A stretch of 64,000 nt of DNA from an uncultured Prevotella sp. (GCA_937922435.1 CAKZVT010000022.1:1-64000); one strand, 5' to 3'. Positions 26,619-36,351 are shown, counted from the stretch's first letter. Numbers and translations: made by a program. The notes: generated by a model from the letters alone, not told the origin.

Positions 26619-27605
26619 TTATTTCTTTTTATATTTACCTATCAACCAAGGACAATACTTATTTATTAAACTTGATATAAACAGTAGAATTGCGGATTCG
26701 ATTAAACATAACAACAATGCCATAATATGATTTTCCAAATGCAATGCATTTGGTAATATCAACAAGGACAATGCTTTAGCTTTCCCATTAAAAGCAAAAA
26801 AAGCCAATGAATTTTTTCCGAACAAACTAAATAATTTTATGTGGATTGCTTGAAAAAACACACAAATACATACTATGCCAAGAACAGACAACAATATAAA
26901 CAATAAAGGATTCTCATAATAGTTGTAAGCATAATGAAATTCCATATCATATTTGTTTTGTAAAAAATATGCAAAACAGAAATATGCCACAAGAGTTATT
27001 ATGGCTACTATTTTTTTACATCGGAAATCGGGAAGCCATTCCGAATATCCACATATTGATTTCAATATATTACCTAACAAGAAAAAAGCACTTGAAAATA
27101 GGGCTATGTCCATATACCATGGTAAAAATAATCCATCACCATTCTTTATTAGAAACACACTCATCAACAAACACACCATTGTCACAATTTTTAGAACTAA
27201 TGTTTTCATAAAAGTATAATACAGTAGTGTAATATACAATTGAACCATTATTATACATGGAATAAACCACATATTATATCCTAAAAGTGTATCTACAAAC
27301 TTATCAAAAACATATGAATAATCTTTATGATATACTGCTTTCCAATTATCAAAACCGATAAATATTATCAGAATATTCAATAGAAAATAAGGCACTACAA
27401 GATGTCTTACTATTTTCAACAAATCATCCTTTAATGTAATATTTTTAAAAAGTAAACCCGATACAAAAAAGAAAGCCGTCAAAAAGAATGGTGTGTATAA
27501 TGTGTAAATATAAGGATGTGCTATACCACTATGAGCCAATAAAACACAAAATACGCATATTCCACGTGTGTCATCCAACCAAGTTACCCTTTTTTGTTCC
27601 ATCAA
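26619..27605 (-). CDS. Acyltransferase 3 family membrane protein (second, intact)
   Basis: A 328-aa integral membrane O-acyltransferase. It begins KRVTWLDDTRGICVFCVLLA followed by HSGIAHPYIYTLYTPFFLTA, the usual N-terminal helix with the conserved Asp-Arg and His. About ten helices follow (for example YNMWFIPCIIMVQLYITLL). In contrast to the acyltransferase at 19435 there is no homopolymer tract and no lesion. It overlaps the nitroreductase gene by 4 bases. It probably adds acetyl to the surface polysaccharide. Very AT-rich. Confidence 0.85.
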   Translation of the reverse strand: MMEQKRVTWLDDTRGICVFCVLLAHSGIAHPYIYTLYTPFFLTAFFFVSGLLFKNITLKDDLLKIVRHLVVPYFLLNILIIFIGFDNWKAVYHKDYSYVFDKFVDTLLGYNMWFIPCIIMVQLYITLLYYTFMKTLVLKIVTMVCLLMSVFLIKNGDGLFLPWYMDIALFSSAFFLLGNILKSICGYSEWLPDFRCKKIVAIITLVAYFCFAYFLQNKYDMEFHYAYNYYENPLLFILLSVLGIVCICVFFQAIHIKLFSLFGKNSLAFFAFNGKAKALSLLILPNALHLENHIMALLLCLIESAILLFISSLINKYCPWLIGKYKKK

Positions 27606-28570
27606 TGATAAGTATTAGTTATATCTATTTTTTTCCTTTCAGAAACAGCTATCTTGAATCTATCCTGTAATACTCCGACACCTATAATAACAATAGGGAC
27701 TTCATTCTCTGGTATTCCAAATTTACAACTTAACTCTTGTAATTTCTTATACTTAAACCCAACAGACAGGGGGATTGTCCCCAAACCTAAACTATGAATA
27801 GCGTTTATTAGATTCATTGCATATAAACCGCCATCAACATAAGCTTGATGAACTTCATAGTAAAAAAAAGCCTTAAGATTTGCCGTTACAAGTATTGCGC
27901 ACTTTATTTCTTCCTCAAATCCGTTACAACCTCCTTGCCACCTTAGTAATTCAACGCTTTTGTCACACATAAACACATGAGTTTTCCAGCCTTGACGATT
28001 ACATGCCGAAGGCGTTTTTTGTGCCAACCTTAGAGCCTGCTCTATCTTTTCTCTTTGCGGAACTTCAGAATCAAAATATCTTATGGAATGACGACTTTCT
28101 AAAAGGGACTCAAAATTTCCCGAAGCATTTTTCAATATTTCTCCTTTCGTTACAGTAACAATACCTCCTAAACTATCTTTACAATCAAGCCCTATCTTAT
28201 TTATCAAGCGTTTAAAAGCATCTTGAATGCCTTGCATTTCAACTCCTGAAGCAATAGTGTAGCTTATGTAACTGTAAATCGTGGAAATCGGATATTGCAG
28301 GAAATTTTTATCACTTGATAAATACAAATCACAATAATGATTCAATAGCTCTATCAGCCTGACCGCTTTTTGTTGACCAAAACCTTTCCTCGGATTACGC
28401 ATAGACATACCTTTCTCTAAAGTATGATTGAGCCTCAAAATCGTATATTGCATTTTTTCTATATCCGATGAAGTATGATTCGAGGCATTATATTTACGAA
28501 GTTTCAGCCAAAAATTAATTGATTCGAATAGATAGTTCTTTTCTATTCTTAACTGATTTATCAATCCCAT
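27602..28570 (-). CDS. Nitroreductase-family FMN oxidoreductase
   Basis: A 322-aa protein whose C-terminal ~190 residues are a nitroreductase fold: ESRHSIRYFDSEVPQREKIE with the SxR phosphate-binding pair, LRLAQKTPSACNRQGWKTHV, and the end AIHSLGLGTIPLSVG. The N-terminal ~130 residues (LRLNHTLEKGMSMRNPRKGFG) form an extra helical domain seen in nitroreductases of polysaccharide loci. The substrate is unknown; with the F420-type protein it suggests a redox-modified or pyruvylated sugar. Coupled by 4-base overlap to the acyltransferase. Confidence 0.85.
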   Translation of the reverse strand: MGLINQLRIEKNYLFESINFWLKLRKYNASNHTSSDIEKMQYTILRLNHTLEKGMSMRNPRKGFGQQKAVRLIELLNHYCDLYLSSDKNFLQYPISTIYSYISYTIASGVEMQGIQDAFKRLINKIGLDCKDSLGGIVTVTKGEILKNASGNFESLLESRHSIRYFDSEVPQREKIEQALRLAQKTPSACNRQGWKTHVFMCDKSVELLRWQGGCNGFEEEIKCAILVTANLKAFFYYEVHQAYVDGGLYAMNLINAIHSLGLGTIPLSVGFKYKKLQELSCKFGIPENEVPIVIIGVGVLQDRFKIAVSERKKIDITNTYH

Positions 28571-28573
28571 AAT

Positions 28574-29911
28574 TTATCTTTTTATAAAATTTCTTATATA
28601 CCCGAGATGTTTCCATCCACAAAACATAGCATACATTTCAATTTTGAATATGTGATGATATGGCGGTATTAAAAGGTTGGCAAAACATCCTGATACCAAA
28701 ACAGTAATAATTGTAACATAAGCAGACCCAACTATTCCAAACTTTGGAATAAGGAGCATATTGAGAATAATACAAACAACACACCCTAACATATTTCTAA
28801 TGACTGCCCATTTTTGTATTTTCTCTATTATTATTAATTGTCCGCCTGCCGACGAAAGCGCAGAACCAATTGTCTTGAACGCAAGAACTTGAAGGACAGG
28901 AACAGCCAATATATACTTCTGGCCAAAAGTCAAAGTTATCAACCAATATGCTGAAAATGATACCACAAGAGACATTATTATAGAAATCCAAACAACTATA
29001 CTCACAAATTGTTTTGCTTTAAATATATACTCTGCATGAGTAGAAGTTTCTTTCGTTTTTACGATCATTGGCGTAACAGTCTGTGACAAGATCTGTGGTA
29101 AAAAAAGTATAATTTCGAGAAAACGTCCCGCCGTTGCAAAATAACCAACAGACTCTTTATTAATCATATTGCCTATCATCACTTGATCTATCCTCTGATA
29201 AATTATAACCGCTGCACCAGACAAAAGTAAAGGGAATGCTTCTTTTACAAAGAATGAAACTTTTCCCGAATCAAACCTCCAATCAGACAATCGCCCTACT
29301 TCCCTTTGATATGATATAATATATCCTGAAGCAACAAGAACCGTGTCAAACATCGTTGCAACAATAAAATACTCTAATGGAGCTTTCACCCACAATAAGA
29401 CAATTTTTATACATGCGCCTATTATAGTCCTTACGATTTCCGACTTTACAACATATTCGTTTTTTACTATCGAAGTAAAATAATTGCGGATTATCTCAAA
29501 ACAGCCTGTATATAATACCAATCCATATACAAGAATCATCGTACTTGTAAATGTGTCTGTCTTAAAAACTACAATTGTCACAATTATTAGTAAATATCCC
29601 AACGTGGCAAACAACAATCTCAGCCTAAAACATGTTCCCATAATGGCATCACGCTCCTCTGGAATACGCGACAGCTCACGAATCTCTATATTCGCAAGAC
29701 CAAAACCTGATATAATGGTGAACAATGTCACATAACTAATCACATAGTTCATTATACCATACTGTTCCGGACCAAGATACCTGGCAACCAAAATGCCAAC
29801 AAACAATTGGCCTACCATGTTGACAATCTTACCCAACATGGCCCAAAACACATTTGCAAGAATCTTTTGCTTGTTTTCGTCCAAAGACTTTAATCTTCTC
29901 AGAGAAATCAT
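28574..29911 (-). CDS. Polysaccharide flippase (Wzx/PST family)
   Basis: A 445-aa protein with about 12 membrane helices. The first helix region (ILANVFWAMLGKIVNMVGQL), LVARYLGPEQYGIMNYVISY and the GLANIEIRELSR segment are typical of PST exporters that move lipid-linked repeat units across the inner membrane. It overlaps the downstream-strand neighbour at 29908 by 4 bases and is followed by the nitroreductase after 3 bases. Substrate is the repeat unit of this locus. Confidence 0.92.
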   Translation of the reverse strand: MISLRRLKSLDENKQKILANVFWAMLGKIVNMVGQLFVGILVARYLGPEQYGIMNYVISYVTLFTIISGFGLANIEIRELSRIPEERDAIMGTCFRLRLLFATLGYLLIIVTIVVFKTDTFTSTMILVYGLVLYTGCFEIIRNYFTSIVKNEYVVKSEIVRTIIGACIKIVLLWVKAPLEYFIVATMFDTVLVASGYIISYQREVGRLSDWRFDSGKVSFFVKEAFPLLLSGAAVIIYQRIDQVMIGNMINKESVGYFATAGRFLEIILFLPQILSQTVTPMIVKTKETSTHAEYIFKAKQFVSIVVWISIIMSLVVSFSAYWLITLTFGQKYILAVPVLQVLAFKTIGSALSSAGGQLIIIEKIQKWAVIRNMLGCVVCIILNMLLIPKFGIVGSAYVTIITVLVSGCFANLLIPPYHHIFKIEMYAMFCGWKHLGYIRNFIKR

Positions 29912-31065
29912 TTCAGCAATTCTTTGACGACATCTTTCACATTGTTTAACCTGTCTTTATATTCGGGCATTATCGACTGTAAATGAGATTTTATTGCATT
30001 TTCATTCTGCATCAAATAATCAAAAGAACGCAACAAATCTCCTTTTTCATATTCTCCACTATTTACAATCAACTTATCATCCAATCCTAAATCCTTTGCA
30101 ATTCCTCTTGCTTTAATGCTATACCCCAATGCCAAAGCAGGAACGCATGTGCTATAAGCAGATATAACAGAATGCGTCCTTGCCCCAATGAACATTCTAC
30201 ATTTCGATATGACATAACGAATTTCACAATAATTATAACACGCACTATCGAGAATGTGAACTTTACCCGTTGATTTGTATTTTTCATACAACACATTACT
30301 TAACACTCTGTCATCTTGACTTGTCCAAAGCACATGAGGTATAAGCAAAACATGGCAATCTGTTTTATCAACTATGTATTGAACCAATAAATACAAATCT
30401 TCCAATAAAGATGAATCTTTCTTGAGAATCATCTTACTGATATTTATACCAACAAAACTTTTTGAAGCAAAATAACTTGGTAATTTTATAACTTGTGGTT
30501 CGAGTATGAATGCCGGATCAGGATAACATATTACGTTTTTTAATCCTTCAGATAAGAAGAAACTCTCTGTGAGAGACTCGCGTGCGTATAAAACATCAAA
30601 TTTTTTCAAAGCCTCTGTTTTAAGCGGTGTAAGATTTTCTCTTCCCATTGAACACCCCCAAAGAATGGTCTTTACTCCTTTTTCTTTGGCTCTGTTTACC
30701 GTATATATAACTTGATTATCGGTATAACACATCATATCTCCACCAGTGGAAACCATGACATCGCCCATACCTATTCCATCAAGGAACGTATCATAAGTTA
30801 TTTTATATTCTCTACATCGTCTTGCATAAAAATCTTGATGCCATAACTTGTAGAACATTATACCAAACCGCTGAATTGTTGACCATCTCTTCTGTGAAAC
30901 CATAGTAATATAATTGTCTATTCCCAATTGTTTGTCCAAATCAATATTAGAGCATAGACCTATAAGATTCTCTTTCTTCTCACCCAATACTATAGCTGTA
31001 CCTTTTGCAATAGCTTCACATCCTCTATTGTTTCCATTAAGATGTAAAGGAAAATAATATTTCAT
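29908..31065 (-). CDS. Polysaccharide pyruvyl transferase family protein (second)
   Basis: A 385-aa protein starting MKYYFPLHLNGNNRGCEAIA with GTAIVLG, followed by DGIGMGDVMVSTGGDMMCYT, KTILWGCSMGRENLTP, DVLYARESLTESFF and CRMFIGARTHSVISAYSTCVP. These match the CsaB-like family as in the gene at 21576, from which it differs strongly. It is the first biosynthetic gene of the AT-rich block (29908-24222) and is preceded by about 280 bases with no gene. Two such enzymes in one locus suggest two modified residues or different acceptors. Confidence 0.88.
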   Translation of the reverse strand: MKYYFPLHLNGNNRGCEAIAKGTAIVLGEKKENLIGLCSNIDLDKQLGIDNYITMVSQKRWSTIQRFGIMFYKLWHQDFYARRCREYKITYDTFLDGIGMGDVMVSTGGDMMCYTDNQVIYTVNRAKEKGVKTILWGCSMGRENLTPLKTEALKKFDVLYARESLTESFFLSEGLKNVICYPDPAFILEPQVIKLPSYFASKSFVGINISKMILKKDSSLLEDLYLLVQYIVDKTDCHVLLIPHVLWTSQDDRVLSNVLYEKYKSTGKVHILDSACYNYCEIRYVISKCRMFIGARTHSVISAYSTCVPALALGYSIKARGIAKDLGLDDKLIVNSGEYEKGDLLRSFDYLMQNENAIKSHLQSIMPEYKDRLNNVKDVVKELLK

Positions 31066-31344
31066 ATTTTAATGTAGTTTTAATATAAGTTTGCTATTCT
31101 GTTACGTATTCTGCTTTTCAGACGGTATGGTAAAATAAATTAAAATTCAACCGATTCTATAATTTGTTCGTTCTTATTTCGAAGATTGAGGTCATAAGTT
31201 TACCGTGATAATGGCTACTTACGACTATTTCTGTAAAGAATTTCTTGCAGTATTCAAAGCTTGAATAACCATAATACTTGCAATCTTACATGATGAAACG
31301 ATATTTTGTAAGCGTCTAACACTTACGATACTCGTATTTATTCT

Positions 31345-32361
31345 CTATTCAAATAGTTCGTCCACTTCGGAATAATCAATATCTTCTATACTGATTTCTG
31401 CTTGTTCCGGAAACATCCCTGTCTTGTCGTACCGTAAGGATAAATAAATATTGGTTACATTGTCGTAGGTATGTTCGTTATTTTGCACATTGTACCATTG
31501 TTCATCCTCTCGGTCATAAAACGCCATATCATAATTGTCATATGATATCTCTATCTTGAAATCAACAGAAACAGGTACGGTTACAAGCATTTCTTTTTGA
31601 GTGTTTTTGAAAATAATATAATCCTCCTGTGCCATATCCAAGCTAACGCTCAAAACATCAATGCCATTTACAGAAATGTTTCCAAGGTTATAATATAATC
31701 GTTCATTGTCAAGATGCTCATATATTTTCTCCTTTACTTCATGTAAAATGCCATTTTTACAGTGGTTCAATACAGTTTCAAAAGCCCTGATATTTTCTGT
31801 CTCCTTCTGTTTCCGGCTTACATATTCTTTTATATCAGCTTGCTGTAGCCATTCATTTTCATAAACTTTGAAATCTCCATCTTGGCTGAAGCATATTATT
31901 TTCGTTTTATGCTTAATAGCATATTCTTTCAAGATTTCAATGACAAAAGCGTCAGGAAATTCGTACTTCTTGTTTTTCAGGTGAAATGGCGGTTCTTCTT
32001 TAAAATATGCTTGAAAGACATTTCTTAGGTTACAATCTGTGTCAAATGGTAATATTTCAACATTAGGCAAATCGAAGAAGCCTTCAACCCTTTTCATTGC
32101 CCTTTCCAATTGCTTGTCTATCTCAATTGAATGGAACACCTCGTCACAATGGCGAAACATACTGCTGTGTTTAGACATTGCAACAAGGCATTCGCGCATG
32201 TCTTTCTCAAAATGCTTACGGATTTCCTCAGCTGTAATTTCTGGAATTACAATGTGTAGTTGACCATCATAAGCCAACTTTCCCAATGCTGTAACAATAC
32301 TTTGAGGATGAAAATATTTATTTGAAATTACAACGCTTGTATCAACAAAAACAGTATCCAT
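31345..32361 (-). CDS. PIN-domain protein (DUF4935-like)
   Basis: A 338-aa protein starting MDTVFVDTSVVISNKYF, the first PIN-domain acidic motif. Further acidic residues fall at the expected places: EITAEEI, KYEFPDAFVIEIL and ICFSQDGDF. PIN domains are metal-dependent ribonucleases, frequent as toxins or nucleic-acid surveillance factors. The C-terminal ~150 residues are beta-rich and unassigned. No antitoxin is visible beside it. It lies between the polysaccharide block and the frameshifted gene at 32545, with gaps of 279 and 183 bases that show no further genes. Confidence 0.75.
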   Translation of the reverse strand: MDTVFVDTSVVISNKYFHPQSIVTALGKLAYDGQLHIVIPEITAEEIRKHFEKDMRECLVAMSKHSSMFRHCDEVFHSIEIDKQLERAMKRVEGFFDLPNVEILPFDTDCNLRNVFQAYFKEEPPFHLKNKKYEFPDAFVIEILKEYAIKHKTKIICFSQDGDFKVYENEWLQQADIKEYVSRKQKETENIRAFETVLNHCKNGILHEVKEKIYEHLDNERLYYNLGNISVNGIDVLSVSLDMAQEDYIIFKNTQKEMLVTVPVSVDFKIEISYDNYDMAFYDREDEQWYNVQNNEHTYDNVTNIYLSLRYDKTGMFPEQAEISIEDIDYSEVDELFE

Positions 32362-32544
32362 GAGAAATCAAATTAAAAAATTTAATGTGGTTGACCATTC
32401 AATTAGGTCGCTTGACATCTATAAGTATTTGTTTAAAATTATAACATCTAACGTTCAAATTGTGATGACAGCTGACACGGTTTTCACCGATAAACGTTGC
32501 TGAAACGGCTGAGCCGTGAAAGCTGCCATCATTATGCTGTTTCT

Positions 32545-33073
32545 CTAATACATCATCTCTCGCTCCACCATTTTGTTTAGTTGTGACATCATCCGTTCAA
32601 TCAGATGGCAACATACCTTATTGTTGTAGTCAAAATTCATGTCATCGAGGATGTCATTCGCCTTGTCTCTGTCCATGTCGCCGCCATACCCAGCAGCTAA
32701 CATTGCTATGGCCTGCAATTTCCTGACTTTAGAGGCTATAGTTGCATTGTGTGCCGCCGAAGGCAATTCGTAGGGAGATACTTCGTACAAGAGCTTGCAA
32801 TAATGCAGGAGTTCTGGGGACTTCTGCCTCAGTCAAGTAGGCAGCAAGCATCTCTTCCTCCAACTTGCGCAATAAGAAGAGACCTTTCAAACTTGGCAAT
32901 TTACTCGCCAACGGCTTGCTCATCATCAGGAACAAGGCGTGAGAGACGATGATATGCTCTTCGTCGGGGTGCAAGGCGAACATCTGGTCTTCCGGCTTAC
33001 AGGTTTTCTGCAAATCGGCTTCCATCAGGTCAAACGTCTCCTTGCGCATATCTTTTTGCGATTCTTGCATCAT
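32545..33073 (-). pseudogene. Frameshifted hypothetical gene (two frames, one ancestral protein)
   Basis: Two overlapping frames join into one plausible protein. The 5' frame (ATG 33073) reads to EEEMLAAYLTEAEVP and then loses sense. The 3' frame continues as LLHYCKLLYEVSPYELPSAA to the stop at 32545. The coding strand has CCCC at 32816-32819; removing one C restores VPELLHYCKLLYEV across the junction, giving about 175 residues. It overlaps the upstream Zn-ribbon gene by 4 bases (ATGA). No family recognised. It is either a pseudogene, a short-tract slippage site, or a sequencing error. Confidence 0.6.
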
Positions 33074-33588
33074 TTTGAAAGAGGTTGTGTTTTAGTCCTT
33101 AATAAGTCGAACGGAATGACAGCCGTCAGCGGGATGCGGAACGTGGTGGCGGAATGCTTATCTCCCGAAGTTCCATCGGCATCCGAGGTGTCGGTCTGTG
33201 GATATTCAAGATTCATCTCTATCAGGATGGTATCGAAAGATCCTTCAAAACCATGCTCTTTCAAGAAGCGGGTCATATACATTGCCAAGGCTGCTTCTGC
33301 CTTTTCCGTTGCTTTTAAGGGACTGCCAATGAGTTCATCCCAAGGCAGGTCTGTAAATTGTTGCGCAACAGAGGACTTATCGTTTTCCGTAAATGTTTGA
33401 TGTTGCCGGATGCCGTCGAACGCATCCGCAACGGATTGTAACGCTTGTCGGCTTTCCGTAGACAATGACATAACAGCCGAGCATCCGAGACAGGCGAAAC
33501 GTTCGCCGTGCAGCAGTCCGCTGACGGTGAAATGTATCTGTGACTTGCATATTGGGCAAGCCAAGGCTTGTGGAACATCTTTCAACAT
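33070..33588 (-). CDS. Zinc-ribbon hypothetical protein (172 aa)
   Basis: Two CxxC-like pairs near the start (ACPICKSQI and ACLGCSAV) form a likely zinc ribbon, followed by a short helix (LSTESRQALQSVADAF). The C-terminal half includes a helix (ATEKAEAALAMYMTRFLKEH) and the strand-like FRIPLTAVIPFDLL. I do not recognise a named family. It is coupled to the frameshifted gene downstream and lies just after the truncated recombinase. It could be remnant material of a larger locus, but that is not shown. Confidence 0.65.
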   Translation of the reverse strand: MLKDVPQALACPICKSQIHFTVSGLLHGERFACLGCSAVMSLSTESRQALQSVADAFDGIRQHQTFTENDKSSVAQQFTDLPWDELIGSPLKATEKAEAALAMYMTRFLKEHGFEGSFDTILIEMNLEYPQTDTSDADGTSGDKHSATTFRIPLTAVIPFDLLRTKTQPLSK

Positions 33589-33598
33589 AGAAGATTTG

Positions 33599-34468
33599 TT
33601 ACAACAAGTCGCTTATGCTCACGCTCCTTGTCATGCTCTCCCATGAATGCCTTGCGACAGTGAGGTTCAGCGGATAGTCGAGGTTTATCATTTTACCAAG
33701 TTTCTTCAGGCTGTAATTGATGCGGTGAAGAACGCCGTCGTATTGCATCCATTGCTCGTGCGAGGATTTTGCCGTGATGACAGGGAAGATGCGGGTCGTG
33801 CCTTTTTGCCTGTAACGGTCTATTATTTCTTGTAGCGCAGGCTCCCACGGAATGGAGATTTCCCTGCCTGTGATGTGCTGGCGGTATGTGAGCTGTCCGT
33901 TCTTGATGTTATTCCTCGTCAGGCGGAAGATGTCGTCGCTCCTCATGCCACGGGCATAAACCGTGAACAGGAAGATGTCGCGGGCAAAGATAGTCATCTG
34001 TGGCTCTCCACTCAAATCCAAATCTCGCAGGCGTTTCACCTCATTGAGCGTCAGTCCGTTCCTCTCCTTCTTGACGCGGTAGCTAACGTCCATGCCTTCA
34101 AAAGGATTGCTGTCGGCGGCAAGCCCGTCGTCAACAGCAAGACGGTAGACCCGCTTCAGGTTTCGGATATAGAGGGAGATAGTGTTGCGTCCAAGTTCCT
34201 GGTTTTTCAACCACGTGTGGTAGTTGCGCATCAACAGGGCGTCGAAGTCCTTGAACGGTACTTCGTTCTTGCCCAAATAGGCGATGAACCGCCTGAGATA
34301 CATTTTCAACTTGTTTGCCGCGTCATACCGTCCTTCATCCCGAAGTTTCTCAACGCGGGAGTTTGCGTAGGCGATGAAGCCAAAGCCTTCAAGCCCCTCT
34401 CCAACTCTCCCCCGAGGGGAGAGGGTGATGGCTGCCGTCTGTACGTTCTTTTGTCTGTTGTTATCCAC
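33599..34468 (-). pseudogene. C-terminally truncated tyrosine recombinase (integrase)
   Basis: A phage-integrase protein with a SAM-like N-domain (LRRFIAYLGKNEVPFKDFDA) and catalytic domain. The first Arg is in YARGMRSDD and the second in TVARHSWE, but after RHSW the sequence changes to SMTRSVSISDLL and stops. The GHDS His and the catalytic Tyr (present in the intact gene at 36739) are missing. The N-terminus also carries residues encoded by a small hairpin repeat (LSPRGRVGEGLEG). It was probably an invertase for this polysaccharide locus and is now dead. Confidence 0.75.
34395..34431. repeat. Small GC-rich hairpin repeat inserted in recombinase frame
   Basis: CTCTCCCC (34405-34412) pairs with GGGGAGAG (34416-34423) with a CGA loop. 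A related hairpin stands at 61091-61121. Insertions of this type give in-frame peptides of the SPRGRVGEGL form, as seen here. Confidence 0.55.
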
Positions 34469-34492
34469 TTTTATTACTATTTACCTGTCTTG

Positions 34493-35614
34493 TCAGCCGC
34501 CTATATAGATTACCCTGCCGTTCGGCTGACCTCCTAAGAAATCGAAGATGTTGGGCTCGTCAAAATAGATGCCCATGTCGGCGTAATATGCTTCCTCCGG
34601 GTCTTCCGGCACGGTGTAGAGGTCATCGTAAAGGCTTATCCGTTTGCCGAACATGGTGGTGAAATAAGTGAGCCTTGCCGCATCCTGCTCTTTTTTGAAT
34701 ATGTCGTTCCAAACGGTCGCGCCGTTCCATATTGGCAAGGCTTCTTTATCAAGACAGACAAACGGGCCGTTTATGTAGATTTTGTTATTGTAAGTGACGA
34801 GCTGGGCGGCAAGATGGCTGTTTCTAACATCTTTCGGAACGGGCATAGTGAAAGTCACGTCACGGAACTCACGACCATCCCTGTGGCGTAAAGTGAAAGT
34901 CTGCCCGTCTTTTCTTCCAATGACCGTGTAAGTGTCCAACCGTTCGGAACGGATAGTGTCGAGTATTTCTGCCGCTTCCTTCAACCTGGCCTTTTCCCCT
35001 GCTTCCACAAAAGAAGTCTCATAACGGAAATGCTTGGCGATGGTTTTCATTAGGGTGTCGCCGCGCTTGTCACGCCAGTTGAAGGCGAGGTCCGCCCAAA
35101 GCATCCGCCCGGATGTACGCCTGTCTCCGACAAGCCTCATGAACATCTCCTTGCGGTAACGCAGGTCCGGGTAGACCTGCCGCAGGATTTTGTCCTCCCG
35201 CGCAAACCATGTTAGCATCTCGCTCAAGTGGTAAAAATCACCAGACAGCACGCTTTCCGCCACCCATTGTCTGAGGGCGCTATGCTTTGCGTTCGCCACG
35301 GCCTTACCCACAAGGTTGTGGACTTCGGAATCGGCTGTGGCACTCATGTCAAATTCGTTGCACCAGCGGCCTTCCACATTGCCTACGCTGCGGTACCTGT
35401 ATTCGTAAACCCCATCAATTCCAACGGCAATGGTGTTCTCCACATAGAGCAGGAAAGGAAGGATTTTATGGCTGTCCAAGCACCTTGCTTCCTGCCCTAA
35501 AAGCCGGTACAGCTTGCCGTACAGCTGATAGAAGAAGGCCACGTCGCCGTCCACGTTCATTGACGGATGGTGAAGGCGTTTCCATCGGGAGGTGAATTGT
35601 TCTATCGTGTACAC
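34493..35614 (-). CDS. Hypothetical protein of the polysaccharide locus (373 aa)
   Basis: A soluble-looking 373-aa protein between upxY and the truncated recombinase, in the same leftward direction. Start MYTIEQFTSRWKRLHHPSMN; the middle includes VAFFYQLYGKLYRLLGQEAR and a Lys/Glu-rich region, and the end is FDFLGGQPNGRVIYIGG. No signal peptide, membrane segment or catalytic motif can be recognised and no family is assigned. GC content is moderate, unlike the AT-rich biosynthetic block, so it may belong to the recombinase-upxY module. Confidence 0.75.
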   Translation of the reverse strand: MYTIEQFTSRWKRLHHPSMNVDGDVAFFYQLYGKLYRLLGQEARCLDSHKILPFLLYVENTIAVGIDGVYEYRYRSVGNVEGRWCNEFDMSATADSEVHNLVGKAVANAKHSALRQWVAESVLSGDFYHLSEMLTWFAREDKILRQVYPDLRYRKEMFMRLVGDRRTSGRMLWADLAFNWRDKRGDTLMKTIAKHFRYETSFVEAGEKARLKEAAEILDTIRSERLDTYTVIGRKDGQTFTLRHRDGREFRDVTFTMPVPKDVRNSHLAAQLVTYNNKIYINGPFVCLDKEALPIWNGATVWNDIFKKEQDAARLTYFTTMFGKRISLYDDLYTVPEDPEEAYYADMGIYFDEPNIFDFLGGQPNGRVIYIGG

Positions 35615-35624
35615 TTTTTTAAGA

Positions 35625-35743
35625 AGTTAAAGGAGTTAAAGAAGTTATCACTCGCTACGCTCGTTAGAAGTTAAAGCCATTACCTGCATTGGTGTTTTTC
35701 TTAATTCTTAACTCTTAATTCTTAATTCTTAATTCTTAATTAA
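35625..35743. repeat. Intergenic repeats after upxY
   Basis: 35625-35676 (AAGTTAAAGGAGTTAAAGAAG and onward) is a diverged copy of the arm of the 56-bp inverted repeat at 57189. It is followed at 35701-35743 by a tandem run of about five TTCTTAAT-like 8-nt units that reaches the upxY stop codon. Confidence 0.65.
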
Positions 35744-36351
35744 AGAAGCTGTATGTATTCAGGCTGCACCTCGACTGCGGCGGCAAGTAGATTGGGAAGC
35801 TCCACGAAAAACCGCTTTGTGCGTGCGCCCTGCATCTTCTGCAAATTCCCTTCGTAGCCGTCAAGCGGACCTCCAACGATGCGCACCTTACGGCCTACCA
35901 TGCAGGGAGTGATTTCTTCAGGTGTGTAATAGCGCGGATTTTCAGTGGATTCCACGGCATGGATGAAGCGTTGCATGTCGCTTTCCCTTACAGTCATAGG
36001 GATTTTGTAGCCGCCGCGCACGTAACGGTATTGCACGGTGTCGTACTTATCCACAATCGGGTCAACCGCCTCCCGTGTGTCGTGAACGAAAAGCAAGTCC
36101 TGCATGAATGGCACTTTCTCGCGGCGGCGTTTTCCGTTCCTCTCTGTAAGTTTCCAAACCAAGGGCGTGAAAACCTCCATGTCCATGCCTTCAAACAGCT
36201 TGTAGGCCGGCAGCTTGGCATTACGCCTCTTAAGGTCGCGCATGACGAACCATTGGAGACGGTCATTTTCGTCCAATGCCCCGTCATTTTCCGTCGTAAT
36301 GCTGTCTTTGTTTTGAGGCTGTAATTCGTCCATATTTTCAGGCAGGGGCAT
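35740..36351 (-). CDS. UpxY-family transcription antiterminator (NusG-like)
   Basis: A 203-aa NusG-family protein. UpxY proteins start Bacteroidales capsular polysaccharide operons and prevent premature termination within the leader of their own operon. After an acidic ~30-residue leader come LQWFVMRDLKRRNA (usual NGN start WY/F...), MEVFTPLVWKL, REKVPFMQDLLFVH and the C-terminal KOW segment VGRKVRIVGGPLDGYEGNLQ. It directly follows the invertible promoter and precedes the 373-aa gene. No UpxZ inhibitor gene is recognised nearby. Confidence 0.9.
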   Translation of the reverse strand: MPLPENMDELQPQNKDSITTENDGALDENDRLQWFVMRDLKRRNAKLPAYKLFEGMDMEVFTPLVWKLTERNGKRRREKVPFMQDLLFVHDTREAVDPIVDKYDTVQYRYVRGGYKIPMTVRESDMQRFIHAVESTENPRYYTPEEITPCMVGRKVRIVGGPLDGYEGNLQKMQGARTKRFFVELPNLLAAAVEVQPEYIQLL

